DNA of 64,000 nucleotides. Origin: Euonymus europaeus. Taxonomy: Eukaryota; Streptophyta; Magnoliopsida; Celastrales; Celastraceae. Under the pieces are notes generated by a model. That model made no database searches and was not told the origin of the DNA. It saw only the letters and a program-made list of their open reading frames with translations. How positions within the stretch are numbered: the stretch's first letter is position 1; each line of letters begins with the position of its first letter. Location of the stretch: positions 18,054,501 through 18,118,500 of the forward strand of contig OY756958.1 of assembly GCA_963580455.1 (NCBI GenBank), in the 5' to 3' direction. Below, one piece after another: positions 37,837 to 49,449 of this stretch. Made by a program: the position numbers and the translations under genes.

Positions 37837-38382
37837 GCAACTCTCTCTATGGAGGAGATTTTAACGTTTTTGTCCATTTATCATAGAAAGTTCGGGTTTT
37901 CGCATCGAAATAATCTAGGATGCTTATAGTCATAAAATTTGACATAGAAGAACAATAAAAAGTGTTCACCGAGCAACTTTTATGGTCCAAAGTTGCTCAA
38001 CTCTCTCTATGGAATAGCTTTAAACGGTTTTGTCTATTTGCTATAGAAAGTTGGGGTTTTCGAATCGAAATAATCTAGGAAGCTTTTACTCGTAAAATTT
38101 GACATAGAAGAATAATAAAATGTGTACACCGAGCAACTTTGATAGTCCGAAGTTGCACAACTCTCTCTATGGAGGAGCTTTAAACGGTTTTGTCTATTTC
38201 TCATAGAAAGTTGGGGTTTTGGCATCGAAATAATCTAGGAAGCTTATACTCGTAAAATTTGACATAGAATAACAATAAAAAGTGTACACTGAGCAACTTT
38301 TATGGTCCGAAGTTGCTCAACTCTCTCTATAGAGTAGCTTTTAACGGTTTTGTCGATTTGTCATTGATAGTTGGTGTTTTGG

Positions 38383-40983
38383 CATCGAAATAATCTAGGA
38401 AGCTTATACTCGTAAAATTTGACATAGAAGAATAATAAAAAGTGTACACCGAGCAACTTTGATAGTCCGAAGTTGCACAACTCTCTCTATGGAGGAGCTT
38501 TAAACGTTTTTGTCCATTTGTCATAGAAAGTTGGGGTTTTGGCATCGAAATAATCTAGGAAGCTTATACTCGTAAAATTTGACATAGAAGAACAATAAAA
38601 AGCGTACACCGAGAAACTTTGATGGTCCCAAGCTGCATAACTCTCTCTATGGAGGAGCTTTTAACGTTTTTGTCCATTTGTCATAGAAAGTTGGGGTTTT
38701 GGAATCGAAATAATCTAGGAAGCTTATACTCGTAAAATTTGACATAGAATAACAAAAAAAAATGTACACCGACCAACATTGATAGTCCAATGTTGCACAA
38801 CTCACTCTATGGAGAAGCTTTAAACGGTTTTGTCCATTTGTCATAGAAAGTTGGGGTTTTGGCATCGAAATAATCTAGGAAGCTTATACTCGTAAAATTT
38901 GACATAGAATAAAAATAAAAAGTGTACACCGAGCAATTTTGATAGTCCGAAGTTGCGCAACTCTCTCTATGGAGGAGCTTTAAACGGTTTTGTCCATTTG
39001 TCATACAAAGTTTGGGTTTTGGCATCGAAATAATCTAGGATGCTTATAGTCATAAAATTTGACATAGAAGAACAATAAAAAGTGTACACTGAGCAACTTT
39101 TATGGTCCGAAGTTGCTCAACTCTCTCTATGGAGTAGCTTTAAACGGTTTTGTCCATTTGTCATAGAAAGTAAGGGTTTTGGAATCGAAATAATCTAGGA
39201 AGCTTATACTCGTAAATTTTGACATAGAAGAACAATAAAAAGTGTACACCGAGCAACTTTGATAGTCCGAAGTTGCACAACGCTCTCTATGGAGGAGCTT
39301 TTACTGTTTTTGTCCATTTGTCATATAAAGTTCGGGTTTTGGCATCAAAATAATCCACAAAGCATATACTCGTAAAATTTGACATAGAAGAAGAAATAAA
39401 AAGTGTACACTGAGCGACTTTGATGATAAGAAGTTGCTCAACTCTCTCTATGGAGGAGCTTTTGACGTTTTTGTCCATTTGTCATGTAAAGTTGGTGTTT
39501 TCACATCGAAATAATCTAGGAATCTTATACTCGAAAAATTTGACATAGAAGAACAATAAAAAGTGTACAACGAGCAACTTTGATAGTCCGAAGTTGCTCA
39601 ACTCACTCTATGGAGGGGCTTTAAACGGTTTTGTCCATTTCTCATAGAAAGTTGGGATTTTGGCATCGAAATAATCTAGGAAGCTTATACTCGTAAAATT
39701 TGACGTAGAAGAACAATAAAAAGTATACATTGAGCAACTTTGATGGTCCGAAATTGCTCAACTCTCACTATGATGTAGCTTTTAACGGTTTTGCTCATTT
39801 CTTATTGATAGTTGGGGTTTTGGCATCAAAATAATCCAGCAAGCATATACTCGTAAAATTTGACATAGAATGAACAATAAAAAGTGTACACCGAGCAACT
39901 TTGATAGTCCGAAGTTGCTCAACTCACTCTATGCAGGAGCTTTAAACGGTTTTGTCCTTTTGTCATAGAAAGTTGGGTTTTTGGCATCGAAATAATCTAG
40001 GAAGGTTATACTCGTAAAATTTGATATAGAATAAAAATAAAAAGTGTACACCGAGCAATTTTGATTGTCCGAAGTGGCACAACGCTCTCTATGGAGGAGC
40101 TTTTACTGTTTTTGTCCATTTGTCATAGAAAGTTCGGGTTTTGGCATTAAAATAATCCACAAAGCATATACTCGTAAAATTTGACATAGAAGAACAATAA
40201 AAAGTGTACACCGAGCGAATTTGTTGATTAGAAGTTGCTCAACTCTTTCTATGGAGGACCTTTTAACGTTTTGTCCATTTGTCTTGTAAAGTTGGGGTTT
40301 TTAATCGAAATAATCTAGGAAGCTTATACTCGTAAAATTTGACATAGAAGAACAATAAAAAGTGTACACCGAGCAACTTTGATAGTCTGATGTTGCTCCA
40401 CTCACTCTGTGGAGGAGCTTTAATAGGTTTTGTCCATTTCTCATAGAAAGTTGGGGTTTTGGCATCGAAATAATCTAGGAAGCTTATACTCGTAAAATTG
40501 AATGTAGAAGAACAATTAAAAGTGTACAATGAGCAACTTTGATGGTCCGGAATTGCTCAACTCTCACTATGAAGTACCTTTTAACGGTTTTGCTCATTTC
40601 TTATTGATAGTTGGGGTTTTGGCATCAAAATAATCCAGCAAGCATATACTCGTAAAATTTGACATAGAATAACAATAAAAAGTGACACCGAGCAACTTTG
40701 ATAGTCCGAAGTTGCTCAACTCACTCTATGGAAGAGCTTTAAACGGTTTCGTCCTTTTGTCATAGAAAGTAGGGTTTTTGGCATCGAAATAATCTAGGAA
40801 GCTTATACTCGTAAAATTTGATATAGAATAACAATAAAAAGTGTAAACCGAGCAACTTTTATGTTCTGAAGTTGCTCAACTCTCTCTATTGAATAGCTTT
40901 AAAAGTTTTTGTCCATTTGTCATAGAAAGTTGGGGTTTTAGCATCGAAATAATCTAGGAAGCTTATACTCGTAAAATTTGACA
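38383..40983 (+). repeat. Duplicated block, right copy (offset 3383)
   Basis: This is the second copy of 35000-37600. Homology ends at about 40983, where this copy continues with an F monomer (GTCTACACCGAGCAATTTTG) and the left copy with a D monomer (GTTGCTGAACTTACTC). Confidence 0.88.
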
Positions 40984-42717
40984 TAGAATAACAATAAAAA
41001 GTCTACACCGAGCAATTTTGATAGTCCGAAGTTGCACAACGCTCTCTATGGAGGAGCTTTTACTGTTTTTGTCCATTTGTCATAGAAAGTTCGGGTTTTG
41101 GCATCAAAATAATCCACAAAGCATATACTCCTAAAATTTGACATAGAAGAAGAAATAAAAAGTGTACACCGAGCGACTTTGATGATTAGGAGCTGCTCAA
41201 CTCTCTCTATGGAGGAGGTTTTAACGTTTTTGTCCATTTGTCTTGTAAAGTTGGTGTTCTCACATCGAAATAATCTAGGAAGCTTATACTCGTAAAATTT
41301 GACATAGAAGAACAATAAAAAGTGTACACTGAGCGACTTTGATGATAAGAAGTTGCTCAACTCTCTCTACGGAGGAGCTTTTAACGTTTTTGTCCATTTG
41401 TCTTGTAAAGTTGGTGTCTTCACATCGAAATAATCTATGAAGCTTATACTCGTAAAATTTGACATCGAAGAACAATAAAAAGTGTACACCGAGCAACTTT
41501 GATAGTCCGAAGTTGCTCAACTCACTCTATGGAGGGGCTTTAAACGGTTTTGTCGATTTCTCATAGAAAGTTGGGATTTTGGCATCGAAATAATCTAGGA
41601 AGCTTATACTCGTAAAATTTGACATAGAAGAACAATAAAAAGTGTACACTGAGCGACTTTGATGATAAGAAGTTGCTCAACTCTCTCTACGGAGGAGCTT
41701 TTAACGTTTTTGTCCATTTGTCTTGTAAAGTTGGTGTTTTCACATCGAAATAATCTAGGAAGCTTATACTCGTAAAATTTGACATAGAAGAACAATAAAA
41801 AGTGTACACTGAGCAACTTTGATAGTCCGAAGTTGCTCAACTCTCTCTGTGGAGGAGTTTTAAACGGTTTTGTCCATTTGTCATAGAAAGTTGGGTTTTG
41901 GCATCGAAATAATCTAGGAAGCTTATTCTCGTAAAATTTGACATAGAAGAAAAATAAAAAGTGTACACCGGGCAACTTTAATAGTCCGAAGTTGCGCAAC
42001 TCTCTCTGTGGAGGAGCTTTAAACGGTTTTGTCCATTTGTGATAGAAAGTTGGGTTTTGGCATCGAAATAATCTAGTTAGCTTATACTCGTAAAATTTGA
42101 CATAGAAGAACAATAAAAAGTGTACACCGGGCAACTTTAATAGTCCGAAGTTGCACAAATCACTCTATCGAGGAGCTTTAAACAGTTTTGTCCATTTGTC
42201 ATAGAAAGTTGGGGTTTTGGCATCGAAATAATCTAGGAATCTTATACTCCTAAAATTTTACATAGAAAAACAATAAAAAGTGTACACCGAGCAACTTTGA
42301 TAGTCCGAAGTTGCACAACTCTCTCTATGGAGGAGCTTTTAACGTTTTTGTCCATTTGTCATAGAAAGTTGGGGTTTTGTCATCGAAATAATCCAGGAAT
42401 CATATACTCGTAAAATTTGACATAGAAGAACAGTAAAAAGTGTACACCGAGCAACTTTTATGGTCCGAAGTTGCTCAACTCTCTCTATGGAGTAGCTTTA
42501 AACGGTTTTTTCCATTTGTCATAGAAAGTTGGGGTTTTCCAATCGAAATAATCTAGGAAGCTTATACTCGTAAAATTTGAAATAGAAGAATAATAAAAAG
42601 TGTACACCGGGCAACTTTGATAGTCCGAAGTTGCACAACTCTCTCTATGGAGGAGCTTTAAACGGTTTTGTCCATTTGTCATAGAAAGTTGGGGTTTTGG
42701 CATCGAAATAATCTAGG

Positions 42718-42877
42718 AAGCTTATACTCGTAAAATTTGACATAGAAGAACAATAAAAAGTGTACACCGAGCAACTTTTACGGTCTGAAGTTGCTTAACT
42801 CTCTCTATGGAGTAGCTTTAAACGGTTTTGTCTATTTGTCATAGAAAGTTGGGGTTTTGGCATCGAAATAATGTAGG
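42718..42877 (+). repeat. Example 160-bp monomer bounded by HindIII sites
   Basis: This unit runs from one AAGCTT to the next and is exactly 160 bp. In order it holds the AT-rich segment TCGTAAAATTTGACATAG, the AATAAAAAG tract, the GTGTAC box, the inverted repeat centred on the GAGCAACTT and AAGTTGCT arms, a CTCTCTCTATGGAG pyrimidine/purine segment, and a T-tract-rich segment ending in TTGGGGTTTTGGCATCG. It belongs to the G class (CAACTTTTACGGTCTGAAG). It serves as the reference for length and landmark order. Confidence 0.95.
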
Positions 42878-42918
42878 AAGCTTATACTCGTAAAATTTGA
42901 CATAGAATAACAATAAAA
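42760..42918 (+). repeat. Representative class G monomer (159 bp)
   Basis: G monomers read CAACTTTTA(T/C)GGTC, then TTGCTCAACTCTCTC and ATGGAGTAGCTTTAAACGG. They look like a mosaic of the first half of E with the second half of D. They are frequent from about 15.8 kb rightwards and rare in domain I (for example near 1707 and 6340 in a GAGGAGC form). Confidence 0.7.
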
Positions 42919-45900
42919 GTGTACACCGAGCAATTTTGATAGTCCGAAGTTGCACAACTCTCTCTATGGAGAAGCTTTTAATGTTTTTTTCCATTTGTCA
43001 TAGAAAGTTAGGGTTTTCGCATCGAAATAATCTGGAAGCTTATACTCGTAAAATTTGACGTAGAAGAACAATAAAAATTGTACAATGAGCAACTTTGATG
43101 GTCCGGAATTGCTCAACTCTTACTATGAAGTAGCTTTTAACGGTTTTGCTCATTTCTTATTGATAGTTGGGGTTTTGGCAACAAAATAATCCAGCAAGCA
43201 TATACTCGTAAAATTTGACATAGAAGAACAACAAAAAGTGTACACCGAGCGACTTTGATTGTCCGAAGTTGCTCAACTCACTCTATGGAGGAGCTTTAAA
43301 CGGTTTTGCCATTTTGTCATAGAAAGTTGGGTTTTGGCATCGAAATAATCTAGTAAGCTTATACTCGTAAAATTTGACATAGAAGAACAATAAAAAGTGT
43401 ACACCGGGCAACTTTAATAGTCCGAAGTTGCACAAATCACTCTATCGAGGAGCTTTAAACAGTTTTGTCCATTTGTCATAGAAAGTTGGGGTTTTGGCAT
43501 CGAAATAATCTAGGAATCTTATACTCCTAAAATTTTACATAGAAAAACAATAAAAAGTGTACACCGAGCAACTTTGATAGTCCGAAGTTGCACAACTCTC
43601 TCTATGGAGGAGCTTTTAACGTTTTTGTCCATTTGTCATAGAAAGTTGGGGTTTTGTCATCGAAATAATCCAGGAATCATATACTCGTAAAATTTGACAT
43701 AGAAGAACAGTTAAAAGTGTACACCGAGCAACTTTTATGGTCCGAAGTTGCTCAACTCTCTCTATGGAGTAGCTTTAAACGGTTTTTTCCATTTGTCATA
43801 GAAAGTTGGGGTTTTCCAATCGAAATAATCTAGGAAGCTTATACTCGTAAAATTTGAAATAGAAGAATAATAAAAAGTGTACACCGAGCAACTTTGATAG
43901 TCCGAAGTTGCACAACTCTCTCTATGGAGGAGCTTTAAACGGTTTTGTCCATTTGTCATAGAAAGTTGGGGTTTTGGCATCGAAATAATCTAGGAAGCTT
44001 GTACTCGTAAAATTTGACATAGAAGAACAATAAAAAGTGTACATCGAGCAACTTTTACGGTCTGAAGTTGCTCAACTCTCTCTATGGAGTAGCTTTAAAC
44101 GGTTTTGTCTATTTGTCATAGAAAGTTGGGGTTTTGGCATCGAAATAATGTAGGAAGCTTATACTCGTAAAATTTGACATAGAATAACAATAAAAGTGTA
44201 CACCGAGCAATTTTGATAGTCCGAAGTTGCACAACTCTCTCTATGGAGAAGCTTTTAATGTTTTTTTCCATTTGTCATAGAAAGTTAGGGTTTTCGCATC
44301 GAAATAATCTGGAAGCTTATACTCGTAAAAATTTGACGTAGAAGGACAATAAAAAGTGTACAATGAGCAACTTTGATGGTCCGGAATTGCTCAACTCTTA
44401 CTATGAAGTAGCTTTTAACGGTTTTGCTCATTTCTTATTGATAGTTGGGGTTTTGGCAACAAAATAATCCAGCAAGCATATACTCGTAAAATTTGACATA
44501 GAAGAACAACAAAAAGTGTACACCGAGCGACTTTGATTGTCCGAAGTTGCTCAACTCACTCTATGGAGGAGCTTTAAACGGTTTTGTCATTTTGTCATAG
44601 AAAGTTGGGTTTTTGGCATCGAAATAATCTAGGAAGCTTATACTCGTAAAATTTGATATAGAATAACAATAAAAAGTGTACACCGAGCAACTTTTATGTT
44701 CTGAAGTTGCTCAACTCTCTCTATTGAGTAGCTTTAAAAGTTTTTGACCATTCGTCATAGAAAGTTGGGCTTTTGGAATCGAAATAATCTAGGAAGCTTA
44801 TACTCGTAAAATTTGACATAGAATAACAATAAAAAGTGTACATCGAGCAATTTTGATAGTCCGAAGTTGCAAAACTCTCTCTATGGAGGAGCTGTTAATG
44901 TTTTTGTCCATTTGTCATAGAAAGTTCGGGTTTTGGCATCAAAATAATCCACAAAGCATATACTCATAAAATTTGACGTAGAAGAACATTAAAAAGTGTA
45001 CACCGAGCGACTTTGATGATTAGAAGTTGCTCAACTCTCTCTATGGAGGAGCTTTTAACTTTTTTGTCCATTTGTCTTGTAAAATTGGTGTTTTCACATC
45101 GAAATAATCTAGGAAGCTTATACTCGTAAAATTTGACATAGAAGAACAATAAAAAGTGTACACCGAGCAACTTTGATAGTCCGAAGTTGCTCAACTTTGT
45201 CTATGGAGTAGCTTTTAATGTTTTTGTCTATTTGTCATAGAAAGTTTGGGTTTTGGCATCAAAATAATCCACAAAGCATATACTTGTAAAATTTGACATA
45301 GAAGAACCATAAAAAGTGTGCACCGAGCGACTTTGACGATTAGAAGTTGCTCAACTCTCTCTATGAAGGAGCTTTTAACGTTTTAGTCTATTTGTCATGT
45401 AAAGTTGGTGTTTTAACATCGAAATAATCTAGGAAGCTTATACTCATAAAATTTGACATAGAAGAACAATAAAAAGTGTACACCGAGCAACTTTGATGGT
45501 CCGAAGTTGCTCAACTCTCTCTATGTAGTAGCTTTAAACGGTTTTGTCCATTTGTCATAGAAAGTTGGGGTTTAGGAATCGAAATAATCTAGGAAGCTTA
45601 TACTCGTAAAATTTGACATAGAAGAACAATAAAAAGTCTGCACCGAGCAACTTTGATAGTCCGAAGTTGCTGAACTCACTCTATGGAGGAGCTTTAAACG
45701 GTTTTGTCCATTTGTCATAGAAAGTTGGGGTTTTGGCATCGAAATAATCTAGGAAGCTTATACTCGTAAAATTTGACATAGAATAACAATAAAAAGTTTA
45801 CACCGAGCAACTTTGATAGTCCGAAGTTGCGCAACTCTCTCTATGGAGGAGCTTTTAACGTTTTTGTCCATTTGTCATAGAAAGTTGGGGTTTTCGCATC

Positions 45901-47359
45901 GAAATAATCTAGGATGCTTATAGTCATAAAATTTGACATAGAAGAACAATAAAAAGTGTTCACCGAGCAACTTTTATGGTCCGAAGTTGCTCAACTCTCT
46001 CTCTATGGAATAGCTTTAAACGGTTTTGTCCATTTGTTATAGAAAGTTGGGGTTTTCGAATCGAAATAATCTAGGAAGCTTATACTCGTAAAATTTGACA
46101 TAGAAGAATAATAAAAAGTGTACACCGAGCAACTTTGATAGTCCGAAGTTGCACAACTCTCTCTATGGAGGAGCTTTAAACGGTTTTGTCCATTTGTCAT
46201 AGAAAGTTGGGGTTTTGGCATCGAAATAATCTAGGAAGCTTATACTCATAAAATTTGACATAGAATAACAATAAAAAGTGTACACCGAGCAACTTTGATT
46301 GTCCGAAGTTGCGCAACTCTCTCTATGGAGGAGCTTTTAACGTTTTTGTCCATTTGTCATAGAAAGTTTGAGTTTTCGCATCGAAATAATCTAGGATGCT
46401 TATAGTCGTAAAATTTGACATAGAAGAACAATAAAAAAGTGTTCATCGAGCAACTTTTATGGTCCGAAGTTGCTCAACTCTCTCTATGGAGTAGCTTTAA
46501 ACGGTTTTTTCCATTTTTCATAGAAAGTTGGAGTTTTCCAATCGAAATAATCTAGGAAGCTTATACTCGTAAAATTTGACATAGAAGAATAATAAAAAGT
46601 GTACACCGAGCAACTTTGATAGTCCGAAGTTGCACAACTCTCTCTATGGAGGAGCTTTAAACGGTTTTGTCCATTTGTCATAGAAAGTTGCGGTTTTGGC
46701 ATCAAAATAATCTAGGAAGCTTATACTCGTAAAATTTGACATAGAAGAACAATAAAAAGTGTACACCGAGCAACTTTTACGGTCTGAAGTTGCTCAACTC
46801 TCTCTATGGAGTAGCTTCAAACGGTTTTGTCTATTTGTCATAGAAAGTTGGGGTTTTGGCATCGAAATAATGTAGGAAGCTTATACTCGTAAAATTTGAC
46901 ATAGAATAACAATAACAAGTGTACATCGAGCAATTTTGATAGTCCGAAGTTGCACAACTCTCTCTATGGAGGAGCTTTTAATGTTTTTTTCCATTTGTCA
47001 TAGAAAGTTAGGGTTTTCGCATCGAAATAATCTAGGAAGCTTATACTCGTAAAATTTAACGTAGAAGAACAATAAAAAGTGTACAATGAGCAACTTTGAT
47101 GGTCCGGAATTGCTCAACTCTTACTATGAAGTTGCTTTTAACGGTTTTGCTCATTTCCTATTGATAGTTGGGTTTTTGGCATCAAAATAATCCAGCAAGC
47201 ATATACTCGTAAAATTTGACATAGAAGAACAACAAAAAGTGTACACCGAGCGACTTTGATAGTCCGAAGTTGCTCAACTCACTCTATGGAGGAGCTTTAA
47301 ACGGTTTTGTCATTTTGTCATAGAAAGTTGGGTTTTTGGCATCGAAATAATCTAGGAAG

Positions 47360-49330
47360 CTTATACTCGTAAAATTTGATATAGAATAACAATAAAAAGT
47401 GTACACCGAGCAACTTTTATGTTCTGAAGTTGCTCAACTCTCTCTATTGAGTAGCTTTAAAAGTTTTTGTCCATTTGTCATAGAAAGTTGGGGTTTTGGA
47501 ATCGAAATAATCTAGGAAGCTTATACTCGTAAAATTTGACATAGAATAACAATAAAAAGTGTACATCGAGCAATTTTGATAGTCCGAAGTTACAAAACTC
47601 TCTCTATGGAGGAGCTTTTAATGTTTTTGTCCATTTGTCATAGAAAGTTCGGGTTTTGGCATCAAAATAATCCACAAAGCATATACTCGTAAAATTTGAC
47701 ATAGAAGAACATTAAAAAGTGTACACCGAGCGACTTTGATGATTAGAAGTTGCTCAACTCTCTCTATGGAGGAGCTTTTAACTTTTTTGTCCATTTGTCT
47801 TGTAAAGTTGGTGTTTTCACATCGAAATAATCTAGGAAGCTTATACTCGTAAAATTTGACATAGAAGAACAATAAAAAGTGTACACCGAGCAACTTTGAT
47901 AGTCCGAAGTTGCTCAACTCTCTCTATGGAGTAGCTTTTAATGTTTTTGTCCATTTGTCAAAGAAAATTTGGGTTTTGGCATCAAAATAATCCACAAAGC
48001 ATATACTTGTAAAATTTGACATAGAAGAACAATAAAAAGTGTACACCGAGCGACTTTGATAATTAGAAGTTGCTCAACTCTCTCTATGAAGGAGCTTTTA
48101 ACGTTTTAGTCTATTTGTCTTGTAAAGTTGGTGTTTTAACATCGAAATAATATAGGAAGCTTATACTCGTAAAATTTGACATAGAAGAACAATAAAAAGT
48201 GTACACCGAGCAACTTTGATAGTCTGAAGTTGCTCAACTCACTCTATGGAGGAGCTTTAAACGTTTTTGTCCATTTGTCTGGTAAAGTTGGGGTTTTGGC
48301 ATCGAAATAATCTAGGTGGCTTATACTCGTAAAATTTGACATTGAAGAACAATAAAAAGTGTACACCGAGAAACTTTGATAGTCGGAAGTTGCTCAACTC
48401 ACTCTATGGAGGAGCTTTAAACGGTTTTGTCCATTTGTCATAGAAAGTTAGGGTTTTGGCATCGAAATAATCTAGGAAGCTTATACTCGTAAAATTTGAC
48501 GTAGAAGAACAGTAAAAAGTGTACACCGAGCAACTTTGATAGTCCGAAGTTGCACAACTCTCTCTATGGAGGAGCTTTTAATGTTTTTGTCCATTTATCG
48601 TAAAAAGTTCGGGTTTTGGCATCAAAATAATCCAGCAAGCATATACTCTTAAAATTTCACATAGAAGAACAACAAAAAGTGTACACCGAGCGACTTTGAT
48701 AGTCCGAAGTTGCTCAACTCACTCTATGGAGGAGCTTTAAACGGTTTTGTCCTTTTGTCATAGAAAGTTGGGTTTTTGGCATTGAAATAATCTAGGAAGC
48801 TTATACTCGTAAAATTTGATATAGAATAACAATAAAAAGTGTACACCGACCAACTTTTATGTTCTGAAGTTGCTCAACTCTCTCTATTGGGTAGCTTTAA
48901 AAGTTTTCGTCCATTTGTCATAGAAAGTTGGGGTTTTGGCATCAAAATAATCTAGGAAGCTTATACTCGTAAAATTTGACATAGAATAACAATAAAAAGT
49001 GTACAGCGAGCAATTTTGATAGTCCGAAGTTGCAAAACTCTCTCTATGGAGGAGCTTTTAATGTTTTTGTCCATTTGTCATAGAAAGTTCGGGTTTTGGC
49101 ATCAAAATAATCAACAAAGCATATACCCGTAAAATTTGACATAGAAGAACAATAAAAAGTGTACACCGAGCGACTTTGATGATTAGAAGTTGCTCAACTC
49201 TCTCTATGGAGGAGCTTTTAACTTTTTTGTCCATTTGTCTTGTAAAGTTCGTGTTTTCACATCGAAATAATCTAGGAAGCTTATACTCGTAAAATTTGAC
49301 ATAGAAGAACAATAAAAAGTGTACATCGAG
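47360..49330 (+). repeat. E-F-B' run repeated at 1440 bp
   Basis: The E-F-B' monomer series at about 47360-47890 recurs at 48800-49330 (offset 1440, nine monomers). The intervening monomers do not continue the same order all the way, so this may be a partial or rearranged 9-mer. Confidence 0.65.
47719..47878 (+). repeat. Representative class B' monomer (domain II/III form)
   Basis: B' carries GAGCGACTTTGATGATTAG, GGAGGAGCTTTTAACTTTT, TTTGTCTTGTAAAGTTGG and TTTTCACATCG. It shares the TTGTAAAG signature with domain I B monomers but differs in at least five class-specific positions. Confidence 0.8.
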
Positions 49331-49355
49331 CAACTTCGATAATCCGAAGTTGCTC
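49328..49355 (+). repeat. Perfect 11-bp inverted repeat variant of the monomer dyad
   Basis: Arms GAGCAACTTCG and CGAAGTTGCTC flank the 6-nt spacer ATAATC. Relative to the consensus the left arm has TTCG instead of TTTG, turning the only T-G position into C-G, so the whole 11-bp stem is Watson-Crick. The same form occurs at 52654-52681, 55037-55064 and 62809-62836, all in D monomers with GAGAAGATTTAAACGG. Confidence 0.93.
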
Positions 49356-49449
49356 AACTCACTCTATGGAGAAGATTTAAACGGTTTTGTCCATTTGTCA
49401 TAGAAAGTTGGGGTTTTGGCATCGAAATAATCTAGGAAGCTTATACTCG

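Larger units (their letters stand above)
42064..44617 (+). repeat. Higher-order repeat: 1277-bp 8-mer, two tandem copies
   Basis: Units at about 42064-43340 and 43341-44617 share markers at 1277 bp: CTAGTTAGC or CTAGTAAGC, CCTAAAATTTTACATAG, GAACAGT(A/T)AAAAG, TTTTCCAATCG, GGCAACAAAATAATCC and AATAATCTGGAAGC. Only a handful of differences are visible. Confidence 0.87.
13650..47360 (+). repeat. Array domain II: mixed A, B-variant, D and G monomers with nested duplications
   Basis: This part is dominated by A, G and B-variant monomers. B variants are of two sorts: GATGATTAG with CACATCG, and GAAGGAGC with TTTTAGTCTATTTG and AACATCG. It also holds a 161-bp F variant with GAAGAAGAAATAAAAAG and a subfamily with ACAAAAAAAAATG plus CCAACATTG. 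Large blocks are repeated at offsets of 4796, 3678, 1439, 3383 and 1277 bp, described separately. Domain I order reappears in short pieces, for example around 16440-17600 and 36200-37500. Both edges are approximate. Confidence 0.65.

Noticed and set aside
41604..42158. A 184-codon minus-strand open frame, and about 80 shorter ones throughout the window
   Set aside because: They repeat with the satellite period, are shifted by monomer-length indels, carry no recognisable domain, and exist only where the repeat lacks stops. They are products of the satellite sequence, not genes.
42718..42877. Assignment to a known satellite (Arabidopsis 180-bp family, beet or carrot ~159-bp families)
   Set aside because: Length and AT content are similar, and short words such as CTTATACTC look familiar, but I could not align the monomer to any family from memory. 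A database search with the consensus would decide.
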